Counted from the first letter of the stretch, positions 1 to 13,200 are shown. The stretch is 64,000 nucleotides of DNA from Proales similis (GCA_019059635.1 JAGVRJ010000003.1:372001-436000), one strand, 5' to 3'. A program made the numbers and translations. Notes: generated by a model not told the origin, from the sequence alone.

Positions 1-143
1 AGGATCAATAGCTGCAATAAGCATGCATGTTAAAAAGCTGTTTGAGGTTTCTCAAATGAAACTCGAAACGTTGCCACGTAAGATTTAATTGCCATTTTTA
101 AGTCGCTCAAATCTACCTTGATCTTAAACCGCCATTCGAAAAA

Positions 144-2088
144 ATGAGGTTTCCAGTTTTGATTTTGGCTTCTATGCTCCAATTGATTAAAGGCCAAGCG
201 ACAAAATTCACCGCCTTGCCAAGCAATGTCACAACCAGAGAAACACGGCCACAACTTATCGAAGAGGTACTAATTTCCGACCTTTTCAGCAATTACGACC
301 CATCTGCCCGGCCCGTGCTGTCACATCGTGAAACTGTCGTGGTTTTTACCGACTTTCAACTACAACAGCTCATAGAAGTGGTAAGATGGATCCATGATTC
401 AAACAAGAGGATAATTTTGTTCAATCGAGCTCGAAATTAAGAACGAAAAAGAGCAATACATTGTGTTAAATGGCTGGTTCAGATTTGTATGAAAGTTTAT
501 TGGGCGCTTTTTGAAACTGAAGTTAATTTCATTGCGATTCGATAAGCAATGGGTAGATCAAAGGCTCAAATGGGATCCGAGTCTGTATGAAAACATGAGC
601 TTTCTTAACATCGAGACGAGCCGCTTGTGGCAACCAGGTAGCAGAACGCGCTAATTGTCTATTTTAACTTGAATCAATCACCAGGAATGGAATTCTTAAA
701 TGAACTAGAGGCTGTTGTCTACAATTCAATCGCAGATTTAAAAAGAATAAAATTCGAGGTGTTGGCTCTTTTGACGCATGAAGGACTGCTGACTGTTTCG
801 CCTTGCCAAGTGTACAAGATTTCATGTTCGATGGATGTAACCAATTTCCCGATCGATACACAAACTTGCAATCTCGGACTTGGAACGTAAATTGGACTCA
901 AAGAAATATTCAAAGAAATTGGAATTTAGAAAGCAAATTGAATAGGTGGGGAGCGTATATAGACCAGATTCATCTTGTTGCGCCCAGTTCTAGTCTGGAC
1001 TCATACTACTTCATTGAGAGCAACGAGTGGAGCATTGAAGGTAATCGCATGAAATCTCCTCAGTCCGATTACACATCCTGACTTGAAAATCAATGCCTAG
1101 GAACCAAGATTGTTGCCAAAAACTTCTCCTCACATCTTAACGAGACGATCAACGGGCAAATAATCAATAGGGATTATTCCTACATTGATTTTGTGATTTT
1201 GATTAAAAGACGCGCGATATTCCCGATCGTCAATCTCTTGTTCCCGTGCGTGCTCATCTCATTGCTGAGCGTTTTCGGCTTCTGCCTGCCGCCCGAAGGA
1301 GGCGAGAAGATCTCGCTGGTGATCACCAGTCTGCTCTCGATCATCACCTTCGCGCAGACACTCAACGCCCTGATCCCGGAGAGCTCGCTCTCCGTGCCCA
1401 AGATCAGTGAGTACCTCCTGTCCGCCCTTGTGCTTGCCGATCCCCGCCAACCTCTTCTTCCTACCTTCTCTCTCTCTCTCTGTTCCTCTTGGCGTCCCAA
1501 AGCCATCTACTTCATGTTCGTGATGGTCAGCTGCGTCATGTCGATCGCCTGCAACGTGTTTGTGCTCGCCCTGCACCATCGCAGCCAGGACGCCCACTCG
1601 ACCATGCCCCAGTGGGTGAGTAGCACTCTCGCGGCCTCTCTTGACGCCCTTTCCTTACCTCGTCGGTTCAGATGGATCGCTTCGTCTGTGGCTGGTTGGC
1701 CAAAATGATCAAATTCGGAATTGATAAAAGATCGATAATGGCTCGAAAAAATCGAGTTTCAACTGATTCCAATGAGCCGCAAGACTCAAAAAATCCGAAT
1801 GAAATCGAGCTTGCTTCAGCCAACCAGGCAAACCCGATGCGTTTTCGTCAAGTTATTCATTCTCTGCTGGAACAACAGAGAGAGTTGATTATCAAGTTAG
1901 ATCGAGCCCAAAAGGACAAAGAACAAGCCGAAAAGTGGAAACTGGCAGCATCCGTGTTCGATCGACTTTTTTTCATAATATTCTCTTTATTGACTTTGGT
2001 CGCAGCGCTCGGGCTAATCATAACTCTGAGCATTCCGACGCAAAACTCGGAAGGATTTGCGTCATTCAATCTGAAATATGATCAATAG
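144..2088 (+). CDS. nicotinic-type Cys-loop receptor subunit, non-alpha (tandem copy 1)
   Basis: Subunit of a pentameric ligand-gated ion channel of the plasma membrane. My exon model is 144-380, 430-486, 547-637, 685-886, 946-1040, 1101-1406, 1503-1615 and 1672-2088. These join in frame to 505 residues, the normal family size. A hydrophobic signal peptide follows the ATG at 144. The Cys-loop is present (two Cys separated by 13 residues, around CSMDVTNFPIDTQTC). M1-M3 lie in exons 6-7, with the M2 motif GEKISLVITSLLS; the Glu before M2 is typical of cation-selective channels. Exon 8 carries a short M3-M4 loop and the M4 helix. Loop C lacks the vicinal Cys pair that defines alpha subunits. The loop A region (after WQP) is also unusual. 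An AATAAA lies at about 2134. Exons 6-8 share a near-identical block with the next gene (see 1277-1703). Family assignment is firm; the ligand is unknown. Confidence 0.9.
1277..1703 (+). repeat. gene-conversion-like tract, nAChR copy 1
   Basis: This block covers M1-M3, both intervening introns and the start of the last exon. By hand alignment it differs from 3472-3900 by about 10 substitutions and one 2-nt indel in a CT run over roughly 428 bp. The two introns (1407-1502 and 1616-1671) are almost as similar as the exons. Coding sequence outside the block is strongly diverged. Tract edges are approximate. Confidence 0.85.
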
Positions 2089-2355
2089 CTTGACGATTTA
2101 TATCGCATTTAGACTCAGTTCTACTTGATTAAAAATAAAACTTTTTTTGATCTGATCAACTTCTTTCAATCCTGGCACGTACAAACTAGCCAAACTGGGC
2201 TTTTTACCGGAAAATAAAGCCCAACCAGACATCATTTAATCAGTGTGTGATTTAAATTGCCTCCTCACTTGTGAGTGTGAGATTTATTGCAGTAAATACG
2301 TCTAGACCTTCTTTAAAAGAAACCACGCAGAACGAGTTCATGGGTTTGTGGCAAA

Positions 2356-4231
2356 ATGAGGCAACAAACGGTTAAATTGCTGTTCATTTACTTTTTGCTC
2401 TGTTCCTCAATTCAATTCATAGTTGGTGAGCAGTGAATTTTTCTCTTTTGTCGGATGAGATTTTTAGCGTTTTTGTGCTAGGTCACGAGGGCCAGAAGAG
2501 ACTAGTGCGAAAACTCCTCGACGACTATGAATGCTTGGAACCTCCGACTTTGAACGCGTTTAAGCCAGTTATAGTGAACATCAGCCTCAATATAAATCAA
2601 ATTGTTGAGCTGGTATTTTCAAACAATTCAATAAATTTCAATCCGCCACTTGACTAATAACGCCTTGAAGAACGAAAAGGGACAAAACTTTATATTCATC
2701 GGCTGGGTCAATTTCGTAAGTTCGATTCCAGTCAAGACGCAGAATAATTTTAAATAAATCAGAAAACGGCCCGGATCTAGATCTGGGAAGACCCGAGGTT
2801 GAGATGGAACCCGGACGACTATAACCACACTAAATACGTAGTTCTGTGGGCAAAAGATGTCTGGCGTCCGGGTAACAAAATTAAATTCGGATGAAACAGA
2901 ACTTGAGTTCATTGATTCAAATAGACATTTACTTGTACAATTCGGCTGTGGAACCTATCCATTTAGATGATGAGCCCAGAATCTCAATTAGCAATACTGG
3001 ACAACTCACAAGAAGCCAAATGAGGGTTTATCATGTCAACTGCAGAATAAATGTCGACTATTTCCCATTCGATAGCCATGAATGTCAATTTGTTATCGGA
3101 AGGTATGCAACCAGCAAAGCTCTAGAAAAGGCTCAAAAATTATAGTCTTAATCACAGCTGGGCGCATGACATTCAGACCATGGTCATTCAAAGTTCAAAT
3201 AAAGGAATCGATTTGACGGAATACCAAGAGAGCAGCGAATGGGAAGTGCTAGGTAACGGACATCATTAGGATTTCAATTGGCAAGAAGGAATAACAGGGT
3301 GACCTTGTCGTAGATACCAAATGGGAGTTGTCAAACGCAACTTTTAGCTGCTGCCCAGACGCTGCACCGTTCTCGTTTGGCACCTACTCGATTCAATTGA
3401 AACGCAGGTCGACCTACTATGTCTTGAACTTGCTGTTCCCGTGCGCCCTCATCTCCCTTCTGAGCGTGCTCGGCTTCTGCCTGCCGCCCGAAGGAGGCGA
3501 GAAGATCTCGCTGGTGATCACCAGTCTGCTCTCGATCATCACCTTCGCGCAGACACTCAACGCCTTGATCCCGGAGAGCTCGCTCTCCGTGCCCAAGATC
3601 AGTGAGTACCTCATGTCCACCCTTCTGCTTGACGATCCCCGCCAACCTCTTCTTTCTACCTTCTCTCTCTCTCTCTCTGTTCCTCTTGGCGTCCCAAAGC
3701 CATCTACTTCATGTTCGTGATGGTCAGCTGCGTCATGTCGATCGCCTGCAACGTGTTTGTGCTCGCCCTGCACCACCGCAGCCAGGACGCCCACTCGACC
3801 ATGCCCCAGTGGGTGAGTAGCACTCTCGCTGCCTCTCTTGTCGCCCTTTCCTTACCTCGTCGGTTAAGATGGATCGCTTCGTCTGTGGCTGGTTGGCCAA
3901 GATCCTGGGTCTGGCACAGACGCCTGCGAACAAAGTCAATCCAGTTCAGTCGGAGAACACTGAAACGCAATCCGGAGAAGAGAGCAACAAGCCGGTTACC
4001 GAGCCAATAGAGGGCGAGCTGCGCCAAAGGAAAGCACCTCTTCGATCTCCAGCTAAAAGTTTGAATTCGACTGATGGTCCTGTCCGGGCTTCGACTCCAG
4101 AACACTCGAAATGGAAGCTGGCTGCGTTAGTGTGCGATCGGCTCGGAATAATCTTCTTCTCATTGATCACATTTATCGCCAATTTGACTCTTATTATCAT
4201 TTTGGTTAATGCGCCTGTTCTAAGAGATTAA
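2356..4231 (+). CDS. nicotinic-type Cys-loop receptor subunit, alpha-like (tandem copy 2)
   Basis: Second subunit in direct tandem, about 270 bp after copy 1. My exon model is 2356-2425, 2482-2612, 2671-2715, 2781-2871, 2925-3102, 3146-3252, 3314-3601, 3700-3812 and 3869-4231, joining to 461 residues. It begins with a signal peptide. Visible landmarks are WEDPRLRWNPDDY, loop A WRPDIYLYNS, the Cys-loop CRINVDYFPFDSHEC, and a loop C with adjacent cysteines (SCCPDAAPF). The adjacent cysteines mark an alpha-type, agonist-binding principal subunit. M1-M3 are nearly identical to copy 1, M4 is diverged, and the M3-M4 loop is unrelated in sequence. The Glu of GEKIS before M2 suggests cation selectivity. 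The tandem alpha and non-alpha arrangement would allow coregulation and co-assembly, which is inference. A poly(A) signal is likely near 4371-4382. Confidence 0.9.
3472..3900 (+). repeat. gene-conversion-like tract, nAChR copy 2
   Basis: Partner of 1277-1703. The intron between the M2 and M3 exons (3602-3699) and the following intron (3813-3868) match copy 1 almost base for base. The acceptor of the second intron is TTAAG here and TTCAG in copy 1. Divergence resumes immediately after the shared residues MDRFVCGWLA. Confidence 0.85.
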
Positions 4232-4410
4232 ACCAGAAATCTAAGAATAATTAGAAGCATTTAGAGTCGTTTTAGAAAACTGCTTGATTTTTGTGTTTTT
4301 TTTTCAGTGAATTCTTGCTTTATTTATGAGTGCAGCTCGGCAGATACCCATGATAATTAGCGGTTTTTTTTAAATAAATAAAACGAGCCAGACAGATGCC
4401 GACGCAACTC

Positions 4411-5925
4411 TTAGCCGGCACCGAATATTTGATTAAAACGGTCACAAGAAGGTGTTTCATATTCTTGCGCTCTCTTCAGCAGCCTTTCGTCGCCATACGT
4501 TCTTGCCCGCCAGATGGCCGCCTCTTCTGCTCGTGTGAAAAGCTCTGTTTAGAAATGGATTCACTCTTATTAATAAGGAACAAGCACTCACTGTAGCTCT
4601 TTTCCCTATAGCAATTCTGACGCAATTCGACTTGCAAGTCCTCTTCGATCTGCTTTTCTAATCGGCGTAGTTCGTTCGCGCTCTCAAACTTGAAATTCGG
4701 TTTAACAAAGTAGGCGACGCTATGCTCGCCAGTGGTGCGCTTGACCGTGTATTTGCTTAAGCAAACAAGTGAAAGAGTCGACAAGATCAAGGTCAAGTTG
4801 AACCGACTTACTTGCTTCGGTGCAGACTGTAGACCGGATCGCCGATCATCAAATTGCTCATGAGCGATAGGAGCACAATCAAAATAATTGGCATTAGCTG
4901 AAAGAGAACCGCGTAATTGTTCTACAATTTTCTTGGTTTAGTCGAGCACAAAGAGAAGAGGGATGTTGAATGACAAGCTCAACGACTTACGGACGAGGTG
5001 AACACAAAATTGGTATGACCAGAGGGCGTGTGAGTGTAGTAGTGAGGATGATTACGATGGCGGTTGTGGCGACTGGATGCGGCCGAGTAGTTGGCTCCGA
5101 AGAATAAATTGAACAGCTCGTCGGCCGAGAATTCATCGTCGTTCCATCCGTACGTTTGATAAGTGTATGCAGTGGAGGAACCTCGCGAGCGACGCGGGCC
5201 GCTCTCATTTTCGAATGACTCCGGCCCGAGCTTGTCGTATTGCTGCCGTTTGTCCGAATCGCTCAAGACTGCAAACGCCTTGCCGATCGACTTGAAGGCC
5301 TCGGTCGCGCCTGGCGCTTTGTTTTTATCTGCATCCGATTGAATCAGTTAGAGTGGACAGTTTGCGGTCGACTCTGGCCTTACCTGGATGAAATTGAAGT
5401 GCAAGTTTTCTGTATGCTTTTTTCAAATCTGCATCGCTCGCCGATTTTGGAACACCGAGTATCTCATAGAAATCGCGACAATTCTTTATTCTGCTCATTT
5501 GCTTAGTTAAGTGGCATTTAAATGGCAGACGAAGGCAAAATTTACTTTTTGACCGCCTCGATCTGCTCGGACGAATATTCTTTCTTGTTCTCCTTTTCGG
5601 CTTCCTCGCGGCCTCTACTGGCGTGTCTACGTCTTGCCTGAGGTCCGTTCGTCGACTCGTTTGTCGATGAGCTGGCTGGCTCTTTGAGCTTCTGCTCGTA
5701 TTCAGAGATTAAGGCTGCGAAATGATCGAAATAAATTCAATTAGTCGGCTTTGTTCTCTGCAAATGTAAATGAAAAGAGAACAATTGCTGACCTTCAATT
5801 GAGTCTTGTGGACAGAGCCGCTGCGCCTTTTGCAAGAACTTGATCGCCTTCTCATAGTTGGCCTGAGTGGCTGCAGTGCGTGCGATTTGCACACACTTTT
5901 CAGCTTGATCTCTTTTTTCATCCAT
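4411..5925 (-). CDS. DNAJB12/14: DnaJ homolog subfamily B member 12/14-like, ER membrane J-protein
   Basis: Type III J-protein of the ER/nuclear envelope that recruits Hsp70 for membrane-protein quality control (family knowledge). The start ATG is at 5925; exon 1 (to about 5793) encodes [19 protein letters not shown], the N-terminal helical region typical of DNAJB12/14. A charged linker follows, then the J domain with [24 protein letters not shown] split across two exons. The HPD motif is intact and its Asp codon is split by an intron near 5385. A Gly/Ser-rich region, a single hydrophobic segment ([18 protein letters not shown]) and the C-terminal DUF1977-type region follow. The last exon ends ...RFNQIFGAG with TAA at 4411-4413. 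It is convergent with nAChR copy 2 (3' ends about 180 bp apart) and divergent from UNC80. Confidence 0.88.
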
Positions 5926-7212
5926 TGACTCTGACGAACACGACTACTCAATGTTGGACATATCAATCTTGATTGTAAAACGTAAACAATTAAACGTTTT
6001 CACGAGCCAAAAACAACTTATATCTTCTTCTTGTTCTTCTCCTAATTTTGTTTTACAGCCTTTTGTTCCATAATGAGCCGATGCCGCTTCGATTAGCATA
6101 AATATTCAGAAGGCATTGCAATTGAAGCAACATGCACGCGTACGCGAATCGGCATGTGGCATGATCGTACCAAGATTTTTGCCTCCTTGCCCGACTTGGT
6201 TGCTTTTCTAACTTGTTATTCGCGCCCTATTTCTTTATATTTGTGCATTTCTTTGCCTTTCTGTTGTGCTCTGGCTCTCTGTTAGTGTGCGCTCTTGAAA
6301 TCTCGACCAGCTACTGAATCGATTCTTGTTTCATTTCAACTCCCAGAGCGACTGCGTTGCCGTCAAACCTTATTGGAGACAGGCCCACTTAGTACTAGGC
6401 TTCACAGCCAATCTTGATATTCTCTCACAATCAGAATAGTGACAGAGTGAGGAAGTAGAGGCAAGAGCCGAATAGGCAATTGAATAATGATTTATTGAGC
6501 TATGCTTTCTAATCGGGCATTTATGGCCCAAAATCACCCCCCCCCCCTCTCTCTCTCTATCTCTCTCATTGAGAAAACGCTTGGAAGCTCGAACGGATAT
6601 TTGCAGAATGATCGGCTCAGTAGTGTTCTTGGGAAGTTTGTTTTTGTGACTGCTGCTGGCGCGATTTGAATTTCTGGCCGACAGAATTGAGCAAATAAAG
6701 GCGAGAGCCGGACGCGTTTCAGGCCAGACTTGGTAAATAAACTAAATCTGACGGCTAGACATGCTCGAATTCAAGTTGCATATTTTCTGCAACTCCGCTC
6801 TCAGCTATCGACGTGTACGCATGAGAAATTCCGGCCGATGAGGATGATGATGATGATAACGATGTTCACTGTTATTATTCTTATTATCTAATAAAGCGCC
6901 ATAATTCGACTACTATCTGGGTGCTTCCGATCCACTGGTCCCCACTCATCCTCATTTATTATGCTAATCTTACGGCAACGAGCACCCGATGGTGCGGGTG
7001 CGAAAATCAATAAATTACAAAGAATTGCGATGAGCTCAAAGCAGCATGCATACCAGAGTAAGAGATATTTCAAGTGAGCAAGAACAGAACGAGTGCAAAT
7101 TAAATGGGAACAAGCAGATTTCACATTTTTTGTTTCATTTTTTTTTTGTTTCAATTTAAAACACGAATTAGTCAAGTGCCAAAGTGTAATACCTTCAAGT
7201 CTTAAATTTCAG
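5926..7212. other. intergenic, divergent DNAJB12/14 - UNC80 upstream region
   Basis: About 1.3 kb without a convincing gene. It must hold the 5' UTRs and promoters of both flanking genes. Visible low-complexity sequence includes a C run followed by a CT microsatellite (about 6537-6567) and a GAT run near 6843-6860. No RNA gene or conserved site was recognised. Confidence 0.6.
6537..6567. repeat. poly-C / CT microsatellite
   Basis: About ten C residues are followed by CT dinucleotides. Simple-sequence repeat with no coding potential. Confidence 0.9.
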
Positions 7213-10200
7213 ATGTCTCGGAAGCGCAAGAATGACCGAGACGGTCAATCGGCGCCACAAGGCGACGAGGTCGTACCAACTCCCATCCAATTCTTCTTTT
7301 GGAATCAGACCAGGTCCGTCCCTCTTTGTCTCAGCTCAATTTCTCATTAACTCATTTCTGGCCAGTCTATTTATCAAGCAAAAGTTTGGCAACTTGACCG
7401 AAGCTCATGCGATGGTTTGAATCTAATTTTGCAAATTTCTGCATCTCTTGATTAATAGTAAAAAATTCAATCGAACTTGAAGAATTTCGAACGCGTTCTG
7501 GTACAAAACATACTTCACGGTCTCTCGCCCGGTCTCTCCGATGCCATCAGCAGCGTGTCCCGCTGGGCGTTTATCAAGGCCTCTTTTCCGCATATCATTC
7601 ACGCGTGTGCCGCCGCTCTGGTCAACAGACGCGAGAGTTGTGAGGAGCCGAATGGATTGAGCAAGACAGAGACCAAACTTCTCTACACACTTCATTGGCT
7701 GATCATCGACGCGGCCTCTGAATGCGAGGACAATGCGACCACCGTGCGAAAGCCCAAAGAGTTGATGAGCAACGAAGAGCGTGAATATTTGCACCCGCTA
7801 GCAACCATTCAGCTGTTTGTCTACCTTTTCATTCCCATACTTGACTCGCTGAAAGAAGACGACCTGGACAACCTGAAGTTGGCGAACGGCCTCAAGGTCT
7901 GGCAGCCTCTCTGGGCTTGTAGACAGCCCAACTTGAAAATATTCAACTCGTATGTGCAACCGCAGGCTAAATGCGATGAAGAGCCAAAGCAAGAGTCCTG
8001 CTCGAGCAATCTACTCGATCCGCGCAAGAGCTTCGACTCGCGCAAGGCGTCCGACGCTGGCCAGACTAAATTCAACGAGGCCAACTTCGGCAACATTTAC
8101 ATGGGCACTTCGAGCAACAGCAGATCGGCGGCCGAGGCGCCCAACATCTCGCAAGAAGACGAAAACCGGACAAGCTACTGCTCAAACACGAGTCTGAGTG
8201 ACACTCTCAGGGAGAGTGAGCCCGAGCAAACCGGCAGTGAACTGTTCAAGTACCGAGTCGACGAGAGCGATAGTTTGATCACGGCCGACTTGGAGCATGA
8301 GTCAGCTAAACCATGCAAGTGTGGCAAGGCTCCACTTGTTCACATGAGCTCAATATGCAGCATATTTTCAGACGGCCTGCCTCAGTCTAATCTTGCATCG
8401 CCCACCGACGCTATTGAAGCGAGCTTTAATCGGCGTTCAATGATTAATCGCATTCTGGCGCGTACTTACTGCCATGAGTGCAACGAGATGCAGCCGCAGA
8501 CTCTCGCTCTGCCCGCCTTCGACACCAAAGGCAGAAAGGCGTCGTCCGAATCGCTGAGAAAAGAGTCGTTCGACACGCGTGGCTTTCAAACGCCTGCAAT
8601 GAGCCCTGAGCTCACTTCTTCGTCACCGGACGATCCCAACGGCGTTTATGTACAACGAAGCAATGTTAAAGCGGCCACCTACTTTGACGTGGCCGTGATG
8701 CGCTGCCTGTTCAGTTCCAAATGGCAGATTGAGGGCTTCCTCTGGGCGCTCGAGTACCTTGGACATCGAGTTACCGAGATCTCGGACCACCTGCTCAAGG
8801 AGCAGGATAAATATCTAAAAGTAAAAAGTCCGTCGTTGCCGGATAGCCTCAATCAGTACGGGGTGATGATGGGCATCGGCTCCACTGATCCTCTTGACTT
8901 TGACTCGCTGCAGGTCTATGAGCAGAATTTGCAGCAGCACGAGCTAAACAGCCCAAGTCAATTCGTTCAGCTTGTCGGTCAAATCTATTCTGAGCTTGAC
9001 ATGAACAAGTTCTGCATAACGAACGCAATCGACTTTTCCAAGCGGCGTCGTTTGGCCGCTGACTTCTCTGCCCGAGTCAGGTAAGATGAGTCTCTTACAA
9101 GTTCTAAATCACTTCTGTATATGTTCTCAACGGCTCTATCTCCCATTTCTATTCAATCTGTTCTTGTCTTACCTCAAACTTTAAAATCTCTTAGGCCTAA
9201 ATGGATCTATCTAAAGAACGGGTATCCGCCATCTTAACCCTCCTGCGTTGTTTTCTTTACTTTTCTCACCCCAAGCCCGCTTTTGCAACGCACCAAATAG
9301 CAAATATTAACAAAAAAAAACCCGCACCAATGCACCAGCACCCGATTTGTTTGTTTTGAGCACACTTTGATGAGTTGAAGAGCACCTGCTTTATTACATG
9401 TCCACCCTGTGCCCAGTGTCTTGTTTTGCTGCTCGTCTGAATTTTCATCTTCTTTTGAAAATTTCTGCATCTAACGACATGGAAACAAAAAAAAAGGCGA
9501 ATGCGATACATCGACGACGAGAGAGGATCTAAGCGCGGCAGAATAAATCGCCCGATCGGCTCTGAGCCGGCAGTTACTCTGGACGATCTTGCGCTCATAA
9601 ACCAATCGTTCTACAATCTAGTAAAAAGATGCATCGACCCAGAGCAGGTGAGTGCGAGGCACATTAAAACTAGATTTGAGCTTAATTCACTCGCATCTCA
9701 ACAGCGGGCGAATCGGTTGTTTGACGAGTGGTCGAACGAATACGACAGACGCCTCGGACAAGTGCGACAAAGGCTGGCCAATTTGCTCAACACATCAGAG
9801 CCGTTGAGACAGGCGGCCAACGAAGAAGACGTGGCCAAAATGACTGGATGGAGTGAGCGCAGCTACAAGCGACAACGCTCCTACAGTGACTCGCAGCTGG
9901 ATTATGACGCCAACTACGAACGGATCGAGGAGTCTGCCGAAGGAACAAACGGCCTTATAAACGTGGACGGCAGCCTCAATCTGAACATGATCCTAAAGGG
10001 TGCGCATTCGGTTCTTCGCAAAGAGAACTCGGACAAGATCTGCGAGCTAACTCTGAACATCGTCGACAACCTGATGAGCATTGACCTTGTGCCGGACGAA
10101 GAGCTCGAGGCCAAGTTGACTCGAGCAAAGCGAACGCCCAATCTGGCTCGCTCGTCGCTCCAATATTTGCAGCAAGTTGAGAAACGCTTCGACGAGAACA

Positions 10201-13200
10201 TGTACTTGGCAGGCGATCTCATACTCAGGTTTGCTCTCAATCTACCGGCACCAGCGTGCTTCTTGTCTGATTTGTGCCCGCAAAAAAATGAAGGAACATG
10301 AAGTGGCTTGGCTGCGCTCATTGCCAGGCGAGCTCGAAAACGTTCGTTAACGATCAGCTGCGCGGTCGGGTCAAACTTCTTCTGTACCGTTTGTACAAGC
10401 GAAATGCTCGCCGCTTCCGCACGTAAGTCGTCTGCTGGTTCTTTTTCTGGACCGACGACCAAGCTCAACTTGGTGCTTCAAGATTTCTGCAGCTATTCGT
10501 TCAGTCGAGCGATCTAAACGAACTAATCGATTCACTTCACGCATTGCTGGGCTTCTGCTGCGATCCGAATGCCGGCTTTGGCCATTACTATCCGTACGGT
10601 AAGAGGGAGGCTTTTGTTGAAATTGCGCGCTCGGCTCTAACTCCAGATCAATGAGCAGTAAACATTCGAATGGGCAAAAGCAGCGTGCAAACAACTGAAG
10701 ACAACGTGTACAGTCAGCCAGCACGACCGTCGTCCTCTGCGCCCAGTGGCGAGCAGGACGGCGGCGGCCAAGCCAACATTCATCGTGTGGTGGTGCAAAT
10801 TATTTTGCGGCCTCTTCTCGATCGACTCATTGAGCACAAAGAGCAAATACAGGCCGAAGAGAATCTGGTAGGCATTTGAAACATTTCTCAACTTGATGAA
10901 CTGACTGACTCGCGCTTGATGGAAAGTACCTCTACAACGATGTGCGCAGTCTGCTCGCCTACATAAAAGTGAATCACGGCGGCGTGTTTCGCAAGATCGC
11001 CTTCTCAAGCATGCTCGAGAGTTTCATCGATCTCAAGCAAAAGCGAGAGCTCAGGCAAATCCGTGAGTTTAGAGTTGAGAGGAAGATCAACGAGATCAAC
11101 GAGCTGTGTCAGTTTATTGGTCGCATTCGTGATCGCCTCAAACTGATTGTCAAGACCGAATTCTTCATTCGAACTGACTCGGACGACACCATTAGAAGTA
11201 AGCCGTTCGCCTTTTACTCGATCAGAGTCATTCAGGTGTCGATAAACGTTCCCCTCCAAAATTAACAGCTCAAGAGGGCCACTCCCACGGCGAATGCGAG
11301 AACCAGTCGGCCGAGGTAAACGAGTCGCTTCAAGACGCGCGAAGTCTGCGGCTCAAAAACGAGAATCGCGCCGGCTTTCAAAACTCGCCTAAACGTAACT
11401 GAGCGATTTTTGCACTCGAGCGCATGTGGTTCAAATTCGATCGTTTTCTGACTTGAAGTGACGCAGAAGAGCGAAGATGTGATGCAACGGGAAATGAGCA
11501 TCGACTCAAAGCAGAAGCGTCCAATCCACGCAAGTGAATCGACCAAAAAGGCTCCGATGAGCGAACGCAGCAAGTCACGCAATCTGCTTCACATTTTGCG
11601 TAAGCACCCGTGCCAGTTGATCATCGCTTCTCTCACTGAATCAAATGATCTAACTAGAACACGATGCGGATCAGCTTCTTCAATTGCAGGAGCAGGTGCT
11701 CGAGATCAGGCGTCGGGTTCTCAACGAACGCTGCATTGTCGAGTCGAGTGTAATCTCGCAGGGTCTCGACTACTTGAGATTTTTGATTGAATGTCTACCG
11801 CCTGCTTGTGTACCGGGTGAGTGAGGCCACTGTCCATTAAAAATCGTTTTCTGTTCTTATTTTCAAATTCGACAGATGTGAGCTTCATGTCAGCGCTGCT
11901 CGAAGTGGTAAGTAAATTTTTTTGCCGTTCGATTCTCTCTAACCAAAGCTGAAATGAAAACCAAAGGAGGCGCCCGTGCTGTCCAAGGCCGCTTTTCTGC
12001 TCGAAATGGCCTATTTTGTCAACAGATGCAACCGAAAAGAGTGGCCCGAGTGGATCAAAATGAACATAGGCATAAACAGACCGCACGAGTTGTTTGCCAA
12101 CGGCCGGAAAATGCCCAACACGGCCAAAAGAAACAAAATCTATCAGTTGGCCGCCGCCAATCTATTCACCGCCTGGGCAGAGGTGTTGAGCGCACGCCTC
12201 GACTCTGTGATCGACGAGCCTTTGAAGGAAGAGAGCCATTCGGTGGAGGACTTTTTCATTGACGGTAGCCATCATGCTTTTCATGTTCCTTAATCTCAAA
12301 GTTTACTTGAATCGATTGAATTTAAAAGAACGAGTCAATCCGAGTGGAAACGAGTGTCCGTTTGGATTGCGTCAGATTGTCTGCGTTCTGCTGCTCGAAA
12401 TAACCAAATTTCTGCGCGAAACGTATCAGCAAATGCCGAAAATGACCGGCACTAGATTGGAACAGGCTGCAGGCCGGTCTGATCGAATGGATAGCACATT
12501 TACACGAGAGAATCGAGTTCACACCGGCAGTCTGTTCTCCGGCAGGTCGAGTCAAGCGTCAATATGTAATCAGGCTGGAGGAGCCAAGATCAACTCGTTG
12601 GAGAATGTGAGCGCTGCGTCGAATCCGGAGCCAGGCGAAGCCGTGCGACACATCAGTTTCGCGGTCGGCAGCAACGACGACAAGCAAGGCTCCGATTTGG
12701 CTTTGAATTCAGGCGAGATATTGTCCAAGACCGGTCTGGCTTACTCTAGCGATCAAAATCAAATGAACAAGAGCGGTTCCACGCCGCTGATAAATCCACT
12801 GCCCGGACGCAAGCGAAGCAGCCTGAAGGGCACAAGACGGCCAAGTCTGCGCTTCAAATCGGAGCGGCCCCATCGCAGCCAGACAAACAGCAGCACGAGC
12901 AATCTTCACGTGAGTGCGACCAGACGCAAACTGAGCCATGGCACAAGTCTCAGCTTTCAAGTTCATGACGACCATCGCTGCGAAGAGAGCGGTTCCGGTG
13001 CATTCATGACCACCATGAGCAATCCGCCCACCATTATCAACGAGGAGGATTTGTATGCGGAAGAGCAGACCAGCTACTGCTCTCCGAGCAGTTCGTTTAT
13101 GAAGACGCCTGTCGACACGTGCGAAGTGGACGAGGTCGATGTGAACCAATGCTTTCCGTGGATTCGAGTTGTCATCAAACTGCTCGAATCAGTTGACTAC

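Noticed and set aside
887-945. Stop codon interrupting nAChR copy 1 after the Cys-loop
   Set aside because: Falls inside a GT-AG intron (887-945) whose removal gives LGLGTWGAYIDQIHL, the expected family sequence, so the gene is not a pseudogene.
2613-2780. Stop codons in nAChR copy 2 between the LNINQ segment and WEDPRLRW
   Set aside because: They lie in two short introns; a 45-nt exon at 2671-2715 restores the family sequence ...FIFIGWVNF.
9197-9240. Apparent stop codon (TAA at about 9235) in UNC80 after ...IYLKNGYPPS
   Set aside because: A GT donor after IYLKN (about 9225) joins in phase to the exon beginning at about 9498, so the stop is intronic.
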